Shown one piece after another: positions 1 through 6,285 of a DNA stretch of 6,285 nucleotides. Numbering within the stretch: the first letter of the stretch is position 1; every line of letters starts with the position of its first letter. The stretch is from JAMXLO01 sp046732975 (GTDB lineage: Bacteria > Pseudomonadota > Alphaproteobacteria > Acetobacterales > Acetobacteraceae): NCBI GenBank assembly GCA_046732975.1, contig JBKPOG010000190.1:1-6285 (forward strand), given 5' to 3'. The notes under the pieces were generated by a model. The model saw nothing but the letters and a program-made list of their open reading frames with translations, was not told where the DNA came from and made no database searches. The translations under genes were made by a program, and so were the position numbers.

Positions 1-575
1 TCTATGGTCCCAAGCTGGATTTTTCCCTGCACGATGCGATCGGGCGGGAATGGCAGTGCGGCACCTTCCAGGTGGACATGCAGCTCCCTGGCCGGCTCGA
101 CGCCGAATACGTCGCTGCCGACGGCAGCCGGAAGACGCCTGTCATGCTGCACCGCGCCATCCTGGGCAGCTTCGAACGCTTTCTTGGGGTGCTGATCGAG
201 CACTATGCCGGCCGGTTCCCGCTTTGGCTCGCACCCGTCCAGACGGTCGTGGCGACGATCGTTTCCGACGCCGATGCCTACGCCGGGGAGGTTGCCCAGG
301 CGATGCGGAACGCAGGGCTCACGGTGGAACTCGACCTTTCCAACCAGAAGATCAACGCCAAGGTGCGTGAGCACAGCCTGGCCCACGTGCCGGTGCTGGC
401 GGTGGTGGGACGGAAGGAAGCCGAACAGCGGACTGTGGCGCTGCGCCGGCTGGGCGGTTCGACCCAGGAGGTGCTGCCGCTCGACGCGGCGGTGCGCCAG
501 CTTGCGGACGAGGCCGCGCCACCCGATGTGAGAGCCCAGGGTTGCGACCGGACCACCGGCCGAAAGCCCGCTTGA
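1..575 (+). CDS. thrS: Threonyl-tRNA synthetase, C-terminal part (5' truncated by window edge)
   Basis: Cytoplasmic class II aminoacyl-tRNA synthetase that charges tRNA-Thr with threonine. The reading frame is open from base 3 and ends at TGA 573-575, giving about 190 residues of a protein that is usually near 640. Seen in order: the catalytic-core segment YGPKLDF, then GREWQCGT (bases 3 to about 65), then motif 3 HRAILGSFERF. The His of HRA (codon 150-152) matches the third zinc ligand of E. coli ThrRS (His511). The anticodon-binding domain follows, from FPLWLAPVQ to the end, with the family signatures KINAKVREHSLAHVPVLAVVG and VALRRLG (the first split here only for reading). The last 18 or so residues are a variable polar tail. 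The stop lies in the same frame as infC, 63 bases before its proposed start, so the two are probably co-transcribed. Identification is firm; only the N-terminal editing and core domains are out of view. Confidence 0.97.
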   Translation, partial: YGPKLDFSLHDAIGREWQCGTFQVDMQLPGRLDAEYVAADGSRKTPVMLHRAILGSFERFLGVLIEHYAGRFPLWLAPVQTVVATIVSDADAYAGEVAQAMRNAGLTVELDLSNQKINAKVREHSLAHVPVLAVVGRKEAEQRTVALRRLGGSTQEVLPLDAAVRQLADEAAPPDVRAQGCDRTTGRKPA

Positions 576-627
576 TCCGAGACGGCTGGATCGGTCAAGA
601 TCGACTCTGCTGAACTACAACCGGAAC

Positions 628-641
628 AGGAGAAGACCATA
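628..641 (+). promoter_or_regulatory. Ribosome binding site and ATA start codon of infC
   Basis: AGGAG at 628-632 is followed by a 6-base spacer (633-638) and ATA at 639-641, which is in frame with infC. This is normal Shine-Dalgarno geometry for ATA. The downstream ATG at 654 has only AGAGGA at 645-650, three bases away, which is too close for good initiation. No ATG, GTG or TTG occurs in this frame between the thrS stop and 654. In E. coli, infC begins with AUU and IF-3 represses its own translation by rejecting non-canonical starts. The same control is inferred here. Confidence 0.7.
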
Positions 642-1175
642 CCCAGAGGACCAATGCTCGCTCCGCCCACCCGCGACGGGCCACGCGTGAACGAGGAGAT
701 CCGAGCCCCGCAGGTGCGGCTCATCGATCAGGACGGCGAAATGCAGGGCGTCATGAGCGCCCGGGATGCCATTTTTCGAGCACAACAGGTAGGCATGGAC
801 CTGCTGGAGATCAGCCCGAACGCATCGCCGCCGGTGGTGAAGATCCTCGACTTCGGGAAATACAAATACGAACAACAGAAGAAGAAGAACGAGGCCAAGA
901 AGAAGCAGAAGGTCATCGAGATCAAGGAGATCAAGGTCCGCCCCAACATCGATGAAAACGACTATCAGGTGAAATTGCGTGCCATGAAGTCGTTCATCGA
1001 CGAGGGCGACAAGGTCAAGGTCACTCTGCGCTTCCGCGGCCGTGAGATGGCGCACCAGGAAATCGGCGTGCGTGTGTTGGAGCGGATCAAGAATGAGATG
1101 GATCCGACGTCCAAAGTCGAGCAGATGCCGCGGATGGAGAACCGCCAGATGGTGATGGTGCTGACGCCGCGATAG
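639..1175 (+). CDS. infC: Translation initiation factor IF-3, probable ATA start
   Basis: IF-3 binds the 30S subunit, keeps it from joining 50S early, and checks the start codon and initiator tRNA. The protein is 178 residues from ATA 639 or 173 from ATG 654; E. coli IF-3 has 180. Numbered from the ATA, the N-terminal domain covers about 16-75 (GPRVNEEIR, then EISPNASPPVVKILDFGKYK). A lysine-rich linker helix follows at about 75-91 (YEQQKKKNEAKKKQK). The C-terminal 30S-binding domain runs from about 92 (IKEIKVRPNID, GDKVKVTLRFRGREMAHQE) to the closing MVMVLTPR. The position before KILD, often Cys in relatives, is Val. The start was chosen from ribosome binding site spacing and because the added residues IPRGP precede an APP stretch, as in other alphaproteobacterial IF-3 N-termini. 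The stop is TAG 1173-1175. It lies directly after thrS, as in many bacteria, but rpmI and rplT do not follow. Function is certain; the start is likely. Confidence 0.96.
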   Translation: MPRGPMLAPPTRDGPRVNEEIRAPQVRLIDQDGEMQGVMSARDAIFRAQQVGMDLLEISPNASPPVVKILDFGKYKYEQQKKKNEAKKKQKVIEIKEIKVRPNIDENDYQVKLRAMKSFIDEGDKVKVTLRFRGREMAHQEIGVRVLERIKNEMDPTSKVEQMPRMENRQMVMVLTPR

Positions 1176-1216
1176 GCGTCGGCCACGCCCTCGCAATCAT
1201 GGGGGCGCCTGTGAAA

Positions 1217-1241
1217 CCCTCTCCCACGCGGCGGGAGAGGG
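1217..1241 (+). terminator. Perfect 9-bp stem-loop downstream of infC; possible terminator or dispersed repeat
   Basis: CCCTCTCCC (1217-1225) and GGGAGAGGG (1233-1241) form a perfect 9-bp GC-rich inverted repeat around a 7-base loop, 41 bases past the infC stop. No U-tract follows on the plus strand. On the minus strand only a short TTT follows. It could end the thrS-infC transcript as a weak intrinsic terminator, protect the mRNA 3' end, or be one copy of an extragenic palindromic repeat. Palindromes of CCCTCTCCC type are common between genes in GC-rich Proteobacteria. The structure is seen; the role is not decided. Confidence 0.5.
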
Positions 1242-1299
1242 CAGGGCCACCGAAAATCGACCAAGCGACGCGCATGCATCGCAGTGTATTGGTGCCGTC

Positions 1300-1321
1300 C
1301 TGGCAGTCGCTGCTCTGCCAG
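1300..1321 (+). other. Small inverted repeat upstream of the DUF4239 gene
   Basis: CTGGCAG (1300-1306) and CTGCCAG (1315-1321) form a 7-bp perfect stem with an 8-base loop, 49 bases before the proposed start at 1371. It could be a leader hairpin or an operator, or could have arisen by chance. No promoter was recognised with confidence in 1176-1370, and this stretch otherwise holds only the larger stem-loop at 1217-1241. Confidence 0.25.
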
Positions 1322-1370
1322 CTTCAGGAATTCGGCCAGTGTCGCTGAGGGAGTCGAGCAGACACACCTG

Positions 1371-2156
1371 ATGATCTTGACCTTCCTCCCATTGTGGCTT
1401 GCGGCAATATTGCTGGTCGGGGTTCCGACCTTGCTGGCTATGGGCGGACCGGCCCTGATCCGCCGCCGCCTGAGCCTGGAGAGGCTTAGAGCGAACAACG
1501 AGGTTGCTGGCTTCAAGTTTGCCACCGTCGGCGTACTCTACGCGGTGTTGTTGGCATTTGCCGTCATTGTGGTGTGGGAAAAGTTCGGAGACGCCGAGAG
1601 CCACGTCGCGGATGAGGCTGGCGCTGCGGTCACGATCTATCGCCTGGCGGCAGGTATAGAAGGGGAGACGGGCACCCAACTCCGCGATGCTGTCAGCACA
1701 TATCTCAGCGCTGCTATCGCCGACGACTGGCCGGCCATGGGGCGCGGCGAGGCGAGCCCCTCGACCACGCATGCTCTCGACGCCGCTTATTCGACACTGC
1801 TGACCTTCCACCCCACCGATCGTCGTGGAGCAGCAATGCTTACTGAGACTCTGCGTCAGCTGGATGCCGTTACCCAGGCTCGCAGAGCGCGGCTCGTCGT
1901 GGCGACTGGCGTCGTTCCCGGAATCGTATGGTTCGTCTTATTTGGCGGTGCCATCGTCACGGTGGGCTTCACATTCTTTTTCGCGACCGACAATCTTCGT
2001 GCCCAGGCCGTGATGACCGGGGCGCTGACCGCTTTGATCTTCTCGGGGCTCCTCGTCATCGTAGTCATCGATCGCCCGTTTGCGGGTACTGTGAAGGTGT
2101 CGCCCGAAGCCCTGTCCGCTGCGTTGCATGACTTCGGTTCACACCCCCCGCCATAG
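1371..2156 (+). CDS. DUF4239 (bestrophin-like) family membrane protein, function unknown
   Basis: A 261-residue predicted inner-membrane protein with four hydrophobic segments at about residues 2-24, 48-69, 175-203 and 210-233. The first pair and second pair are separated by a roughly 100-residue polar domain. The run from NEVAGFKFA through GVLYAVLLAF to VVWEKF (about 43-72), and IDRPFAGTVKVSPEAL just after the last helix, match the DUF4239 family, often labelled bestrophin-like. No activity is established for this family; an ion channel role is only suggested by the name. The frame is open back to GTG 1284, but those extra residues are unlike a membrane-protein start, and ATG 1371 begins right at the first helix. 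The ribosome binding site is poor: GAGGGAG at 1347-1353 lies 17 bases away. The stop is TAG 2154-2156. It shares the strand with infC but is separated by 195 bases and a stem-loop, so it is probably transcribed separately. Confidence 0.85.
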   Translation: MILTFLPLWLAAILLVGVPTLLAMGGPALIRRRLSLERLRANNEVAGFKFATVGVLYAVLLAFAVIVVWEKFGDAESHVADEAGAAVTIYRLAAGIEGETGTQLRDAVSTYLSAAIADDWPAMGRGEASPSTTHALDAAYSTLLTFHPTDRRGAAMLTETLRQLDAVTQARRARLVVATGVVPGIVWFVLFGGAIVTVGFTFFFATDNLRAQAVMTGALTALIFSGLLVIVVIDRPFAGTVKVSPEALSAALHDFGSHPPP

Positions 2157-2198
2157 AGTGGCCGCGACTCCGCGAATGGTGCGCTTTGCGTCTGCGGC

Positions 2199-3620
2199 TC
2201 AGGCCATCTTGCTGCTGCGAACCTTCTGGTACCCGGCCAGAGCAGCCTTGCGAGCCTGCTCGTGGTTGACGATGGGCCGAGGATAGGTTTCCCCCAGCCT
2301 GACGCCCGCGCGGTTCAGTGCTGCCGGCGTCGCCTCGAACGGCGCATGGATATCGCTATTCGACAGTCGTGCGAGCTCCGGACACCAGCGTCTGATGTAC
2401 ATCCCGTCCGGATCGAATTTCTTCCCCTGAAGCGTGGGGTTGAACACGCGAAAATAGGGAGAGGCATCGGCGCCACTGCCGGCGACCCACTGCCAGTTGA
2501 TCGCGTTATTGGCAAGATCGGCATCGACCAGCGTGTCCCAGAACCATGCCTCACCCTGCCGCCAGTCGATCCGCAGGTGCTTGATCAGAAAGCTCGCCGT
2601 GATCATGCGTACACGATTGTGCATCCAGCCGGTCTGCCACAACTGGCGCATCCCTGCGTCCAATATCGGGTAACCCGTACGGCCATGCTGCCATGCCGCA
2701 AGCTCACCAGCCTTGCCCTGCCAAGGGAAAGCGTCGAACTCCGGACGCCAGTTCTCCTCAGGCATGGTCGGAAAGTGATACAGCAGGTGATAGGCGAACT
2801 CCCGCCATCCCAGTTCGCTGAGGAACTTTTCCGCTCCCTCGGATTGCCGCGCGTCATCAAGCGCGGGCGCAACATCGGCCCAAATGTGCCGTGGTGAAAT
2901 CTCGCCCCAATGCAGGTGCGGCGACAGCATAGATGTGCCGGCCAGATCCGGCCGGTCCCGATGCGGTCCATAATCTGTCAGCGTATGCCCGGTGAAAGCT
3001 TTGAAGCGCGCGAGCGCCCCCGTTTCGCCGGGCTGCCATAGTTTGTCCCAGCCAGCAGCCCAGTTGGGGTTGGCGGGAATCAGGTTCCAGTCCTCCAGGC
3101 GCTCACCGTGGATCGCCATCCCGTCCAGCTTTACCTTCGGTATATGCACCGGCGTCGCGATCGGCTTCGCCCGGCTCGCCCGCCAGAAAGGCGTGAACAC
3201 CTTGATCGGTTCGCTACGGCGGCTCGTCACCTCCCATGGCTCGTGCAACAGGTTGCCATTGAAACTTTCAACCTCGACGCCAATCGCTCGCAGCGTCGTC
3301 TTCAACTGACGATCCCGTTCGATCGCGTGCGGTTCGTAACAGCGGTTCCAATAGACGGCGTCGGCTTTTGTCTGCTTGACCAGCGCAGGCAGCACGTCCT
3401 GCGCCGCGCCGCGCAACAACAGCAAATCGCCCAGATCCTTGCGCAGCGCGACCAGGCTATGATGCAGCCACCACCGGCTGGCGCCACCAAGCCGCCAAGG
3501 CAGACCAGCCTGATCCTCCAGGATGAATACCGGCAGCACGTTGCCTGCCTTCGCCGCAGCGGCAAGCGCCGGATTGTCCTGTGTGCGCAGGTCCTGACGA
3601 AACCAGACGATTGCGGTCAT
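2199..3620 (-). CDS. phrB: Deoxyribodipyrimidine photolyase (class I CPD photolyase)
   Basis: Flavoenzyme that uses blue or near-UV light to split cyclobutane pyrimidine dimers in DNA. It has 473 residues, against 472 in E. coli PhrB. The N-terminal antenna domain (about 1-130) opens with IVWFRQDLRTQDNPAL and includes the WNRCYEPHAIERD stretch near 91-103. The helical FAD-binding domain (about 200-470) shows SPHLHWGEISPRHIW, TGYPILDAGMRQL, TGWMHNRVRMI and NNAINWQWVAGSGADASPYF, then RVFNP. All three tryptophans of the E. coli electron-transfer chain (W306, W359, W382) have counterparts at W300, W353 and W376, so the protein should photoreduce its flavin normally. The antenna is likely a folate type, but this is inference. 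ATG 3620 gives the standard family N-terminus, though no clear Shine-Dalgarno precedes it. It starts 30 bases after the glmS stop on the same strand, so co-transcription is likely. A cryptochrome role is less likely given the close PhrB match. Confidence 0.96.
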   Translation of the reverse strand: MTAIVWFRQDLRTQDNPALAAAAKAGNVLPVFILEDQAGLPWRLGGASRWWLHHSLVALRKDLGDLLLLRGAAQDVLPALVKQTKADAVYWNRCYEPHAIERDRQLKTTLRAIGVEVESFNGNLLHEPWEVTSRRSEPIKVFTPFWRASRAKPIATPVHIPKVKLDGMAIHGERLEDWNLIPANPNWAAGWDKLWQPGETGALARFKAFTGHTLTDYGPHRDRPDLAGTSMLSPHLHWGEISPRHIWADVAPALDDARQSEGAEKFLSELGWREFAYHLLYHFPTMPEENWRPEFDAFPWQGKAGELAAWQHGRTGYPILDAGMRQLWQTGWMHNRVRMITASFLIKHLRIDWRQGEAWFWDTLVDADLANNAINWQWVAGSGADASPYFRVFNPTLQGKKFDPDGMYIRRWCPELARLSNSDIHAPFEATPAALNRAGVRLGETYPRPIVNHEQARKAALAGYQKVRSSKMA

Positions 3621-3650
3621 GGGAATGTGCGACAGCGGATGAGCTGGCGG

Positions 3651-5474
3651 CTACTCCACCGTGACCGACTTGGCGAGATTGCGCGGCTGATCTACGTCGG
3701 TGCCCTTCAGCACCGCGACGTTGTAGGCCAGCAACTGCACTGGGATTGCGTACAGGATCGGTGCGACGAACGGATCGACCTCGGGCAGCACGATCGTCTC
3801 GGTCGCAATCCCGCGCAGCTTCGCCGCCCCTGCCTGATCGCTGAACACCACGATCTGGCCGCCGCGCGCCGCCGCCTCCTGCAGGTTCGATGCGGTTTTC
3901 TCGAACAGCGGTCCAGACGGTGCGATCGAAATCACCGGCACGTTCTTGTCGATTAGCGCAATCGGCCCATGCTTCATCTCTCCAGCGGCATAGCCTTCGG
4001 CGTGAATGTAGCTGATCTCCTTCAGCTTCAGCGCGCCTTCCAGCGCGATCGGGAAACAGTTGCCGCGGCCGAGATACAGCACATCGCGTGCCTGCGCGAC
4101 GCGCTGCGCCAGCGCTTTGATCTCCTCATGCTTGTCCAGCACATCAGCCGCACGGCTCGGCACTTCCAGCAGTGCCGCAGTCATCGCTGCCTCCTGGGCG
4201 GCCGAGATCGTGCCGCGTGCACGCCCCGCGGCGATAGCCAGGCAAGCAAGTACCGCAAGCTGCACGGTGAACGCCTTGGTGCTGGCGACGCTGACCTCGG
4301 GTCCGGCGACAGTCTCCAACACTGCATCCGAGGCGCGCGCCATGCTGCTCTCGGGCACATTGACGATCGACAGCACGTGCTGTCCGTGCTCGCGCATGTA
4401 TTTCAGCGCTGCCATGGTATCCGCGGTCTCGCCTGATTGGCTTACCAGGATGCCCAACCCGCCCTTCGCCAGTGGCGGTTCGCGATAGCGGAACTCGCTG
4501 GCGACATCAGCATCGACCTGCATGCGGGCGATCGCCTCGAACCAGCAGCGGCCGACCATTCCGGCATAAAAGGCACTGCCGCACGCGCTGATGGTGATGC
4601 GCGGCAACGCGGCGAAGTCGAATGGCAGCGCCGGCAGCGCCACAGCACGGGTCGCCGGGTTGACCATCCGGTGCAGCGTGTCGCCGATCACCGCAGGATG
4701 CTCGTGCAGCTCCTTTTCCATGAAGTGCCGGAAGTTGCCCTTGCCGATGGCCGACCCGGTGAGTCGCGTCAGCTTGATGTCGCGCTTCACCTCCGTCCCA
4801 GCGAAATCGAAGAACCGCGCGCCTTTTCGATCAACGATCGCCCAGTCGCCGTCGTTCAAATAGGCGATGCGCTGTGTCAGCGGCGCCAGCGCCAGCCCAT
4901 CCGATCCGACGAACATCTCATCGTCGCCGAACCCCACCGCCAGAGGAGCGCCATGCTGTGCACCGACGATCAGTTCCGGGTGCCCGGCAAAGATCATCGC
5001 CAACGCATAGGCACCTTCTAACCGTCGGAATGCTGCGCCGGCAGCCTCCATCGGCGTCATGCCGCGCTTCAGGTTCAGGTCCACCAGTTGCGCGACAGTC
5101 TCGGTATCGGTCTCGGTGCTGAATTCCTGGCCGGCAGCTTCCAGTTCGGCACGCAGTTCGGCGTGGTTTTCGATGATGCCGTTGTGCACGACAGAGATGC
5201 GCGAGGTGCCGTGCGGATGCGCGTTGCTCTCCGTCGGTGCGCCATGCGTTGCCCAGCGCGTATGACCGATGCCTGTTGTGCCGGAAAGCGGCGAGCGCTC
5301 CAGCACCGCACCAAGATTGCCCAACTTGCCTTCGGCGCGGCGTCGCTCGATATGGCCGTTCACCAGCGTGGCGATGCCCGCGCTGTCGTAGCCGCGATAT
5401 TCCAGGCGCCGCAGCGAATCCAGAATGAGCGGCGCCGCCTGGCGTGCGCCGATGACGCCTACAATGCCGCACAT
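3651..5474 (-). CDS. glmS: Glutamine--fructose-6-phosphate aminotransferase (isomerizing)
   Basis: Makes glucosamine-6-phosphate from fructose-6-phosphate and glutamine, the committed step to UDP-GlcNAc for peptidoglycan and lipopolysaccharide; cytoplasmic. It has 607 residues (E. coli 609). The glutaminase domain (about 2-230) has Cys2 as nucleophile after Met removal (MCGIVG), GHTRWATHG at 70-78, HNGIIENH at 97-104 and ETDTE at 121-125. The linker KGNFRHFMEKELHEHP is at 245-260. The first SIS (sugar isomerase) domain has SACGSAFYAG (296-305), SQSGETADT (345-353) and STKAF (398-402). The second has GRGNCFPIALEGALKLKE (469-486) and AEGYAAGEMKHGP (492-504). The C-terminal loop KGTDVDQPRNLAKSVTVE is intact. 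Nothing looks broken. The ATG directly follows the glmU TAA (minus-strand TAAATG), and AAGGA lies 11 bases upstream inside glmU, so translational coupling is likely. No glmS ribozyme can sit between them, since there is no leader. Confidence 0.98.
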   Translation of the reverse strand: MCGIVGVIGARQAAPLILDSLRRLEYRGYDSAGIATLVNGHIERRRAEGKLGNLGAVLERSPLSGTTGIGHTRWATHGAPTESNAHPHGTSRISVVHNGIIENHAELRAELEAAGQEFSTETDTETVAQLVDLNLKRGMTPMEAAGAAFRRLEGAYALAMIFAGHPELIVGAQHGAPLAVGFGDDEMFVGSDGLALAPLTQRIAYLNDGDWAIVDRKGARFFDFAGTEVKRDIKLTRLTGSAIGKGNFRHFMEKELHEHPAVIGDTLHRMVNPATRAVALPALPFDFAALPRITISACGSAFYAGMVGRCWFEAIARMQVDADVASEFRYREPPLAKGGLGILVSQSGETADTMAALKYMREHGQHVLSIVNVPESSMARASDAVLETVAGPEVSVASTKAFTVQLAVLACLAIAAGRARGTISAAQEAAMTAALLEVPSRAADVLDKHEEIKALAQRVAQARDVLYLGRGNCFPIALEGALKLKEISYIHAEGYAAGEMKHGPIALIDKNVPVISIAPSGPLFEKTASNLQEAAARGGQIVVFSDQAGAAKLRGIATETIVLPEVDPFVAPILYAIPVQLLAYNVAVLKGTDVDQPRNLAKSVTVE

Positions 5475-6285
5475 TTAACGTGGTTTCCTTTGCAACTTCT
5501 CACGCATGACCGCCGCACGGCCCGGCTTGTTCACCTGCTTGCCGCGTGCCACCGCAAAACCGTCCGCCGGTATGTCTTCGGTGATCACGCTGCCGGCCCC
5601 GGTGATCGCGCCATCGCCGACTGTCACCGGTGCCACCAGCGCGGTATCAGATCCTATGAAGACGCGTGATCCGATCTTGGTTCGATGCTTGTTGTAGCCG
5701 TCGTAATTGCAAGTGATGGTCCCGGCGCCGATATTGGTTGCCTCGCCGACATCGGCATCGCCCAGATACGTCAGGTGGCTTGCCTTGGTATGTGCGCCAA
5801 GCTTCGTCGCCTTCACTTCGACGAAGTTGCCGATATGCACGTGTTCGCCGAGGTCCGCTCCGGGACGCAGCCTGGCGTGCGGCCCGACACTGCAATGCGG
5901 ACCGACGGTGCATCCGACCAGATGCGTGAAGGCGTGGATCTCTGCACCTTGCCCGACCTTGACGCCTGGGCCGAACACCACGTTCGGCTCAATGATCACG
6001 TCGGGTGCAAGTTCGGTATCGGCGGACAGGAACACCGAGCCCGGGTCGATCATGGTGACCCCGGCGTCCATCGCCGCGTCGCGCAGCCAGGATTGCACCA
6101 CTGCCTCGGCTGCCGCGAGTTCACTCCGGGAGTTGATGCCGGCCAATTCCTCGGCCGGAGCCTCGACCGCAGCGACACGCCCGCCATCGGCGCGTGCCAA
6201 CGCGACGACGTCGGTCAGGTAGTACTCGCCCTTGGCGTTGTCGGCGCGTACGTCACTTAGCCAGCGCAACATGTCGGCTGCGTCA
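5475..6285 (-). CDS. glmU: Bifunctional GlmU, C-terminal acetyltransferase part (5' end beyond window)
   Basis: GlmU acetylates glucosamine-1-phosphate with acetyl-CoA and then couples it to UTP, giving UDP-GlcNAc. The minus-strand frame is open to the right edge. The Met codon at 6270-6272 is internal, and DAAD codons precede it. About 269 residues are visible of an expected 450 or so. Numbered from that Met, the end of the uridylyltransferase domain is at about 1-50 (DNAKGEYYLTD at 11-21, then AGINSRSEL). The left-handed beta-helix domain, with hexapeptide repeats, runs from about 72. It contains ARLRPGADL, HIGNFVEVK, HLTYLGDADVG, NIGAGTITCNYDG and FIGSDTALVAPV. His166 in HLTYLGD matches the catalytic His363 of E. 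coli. The protein ends QRKPR with TAA 5475-5477 touching the glmS ATG. Pairing with glmS places two steps of the same pathway in one transcript. Confidence 0.97.
   Translation of the reverse strand, partial: DAADMLRWLSDVRADNAKGEYYLTDVVALARADGGRVAAVEAPAEELAGINSRSELAAAEAVVQSWLRDAAMDAGVTMIDPGSVFLSADTELAPDVIIEPNVVFGPGVKVGQGAEIHAFTHLVGCTVGPHCSVGPHARLRPGADLGEHVHIGNFVEVKATKLGAHTKASHLTYLGDADVGEATNIGAGTITCNYDGYNKHRTKIGSRVFIGSDTALVAPVTVGDGAITGAGSVITEDIPADGFAVARGKQVNKPGRAAVMREKLQRKPR

Noticed and set aside
574..592. GATCC/GGATC inverted repeat at the thrS-infC junction as an attenuator or operator
   Set aside because: The stem is only 5 bp with a 9-base loop and has no supporting terminator or tRNA-like structure.
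615..1196. A minus-strand open frame with a poly-leucine stretch resembling a membrane segment
   Set aside because: The leucines are the reverse complement of the lysine-rich IF-3 linker codons (AAG read as CTT/CTC-type codons); it is antisense to infC.
1289..1316. TTGGTG and TGCTCT 16 bases apart as a sigma-70-type promoter for the DUF4239 gene
   Set aside because: The -10-like hexamer is a poor match and lies within the inverted repeat; similar matches are expected by chance.
1284..1370. GTG 1284 as the start of the DUF4239 protein
   Set aside because: The added 29 residues are Cys/Ser/Arg-rich, overlap the small inverted repeat, lack a Shine-Dalgarno and are unlike the family N-terminus.
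1197..1811. A 204-residue minus-strand open frame opposite the DUF4239 gene
   Set aside because: No family features, while the plus-strand frame has clear helices and conserved motifs.
2157..2198. A bidirectional terminator in the convergent gap
   Set aside because: Only 4-5 bp stems (for example CGCG at 2163-2166 and 2171-2174) and no T-tract were found on either strand.
3108..3956. A 282-residue plus-strand open frame across the phrB-glmS junction
   Set aside because: It is antisense to two well-conserved genes, has Arg/Gln-rich composition with no recognisable domain, and long antisense frames are expected in high-GC DNA.
5685..6260. Long plus-strand open frames opposite glmU
   Set aside because: Shadows of the hexapeptide-repeat coding sequence on the other strand; no domain and no ribosome binding site evidence.

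Overview
The window looks like a stretch of chromosomal core genes from a high-GC alphaproteobacterium. The IF-3 and ThrRS protein sequences read most like those of Rhodospirillales, possibly Acetobacteraceae. That placement rests on remembered family sequences and was not tested by any search. There are no signs of phage, transposons, CRISPR, tRNA or rRNA.

Plus strand, left half: the window opens inside thrS (threonyl-tRNA synthetase, 3' third only). A 63-base gap leads to infC (translation initiation factor IF-3). The likely infC start is a non-canonical ATA at 639, placed behind a well-spaced Shine-Dalgarno sequence, rather than the ATG at 654. After infC comes a 195-base non-coding stretch with a perfect 9-bp inverted repeat. 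It is followed by an uncharacterised four-helix membrane protein of the DUF4239 (bestrophin-like) family.

Minus strand, right half: reading right to left, glmU (3' part; enters from the right edge), glmS and phrB form a tight same-strand run. The glmU stop codon directly abuts the glmS ATG, and phrB starts 30 bases after the glmS stop. GlmS makes glucosamine-6-phosphate from fructose-6-phosphate and glutamine. GlmU carries out the last two steps to UDP-GlcNAc, the precursor for peptidoglycan and lipopolysaccharide; GlmM, needed between them, is not in the window. PhrB, a class I CPD photolyase, has no metabolic link to this pathway and appears to ride on the same transcript. The two gene groups converge in a 42-base gap at 2157-2198.

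No new multi-gene system is apparent. The observations most worth a second look are the ATA start of infC, the unassigned DUF4239 membrane protein next to the translation genes, and the glmU-glmS-phrB arrangement.
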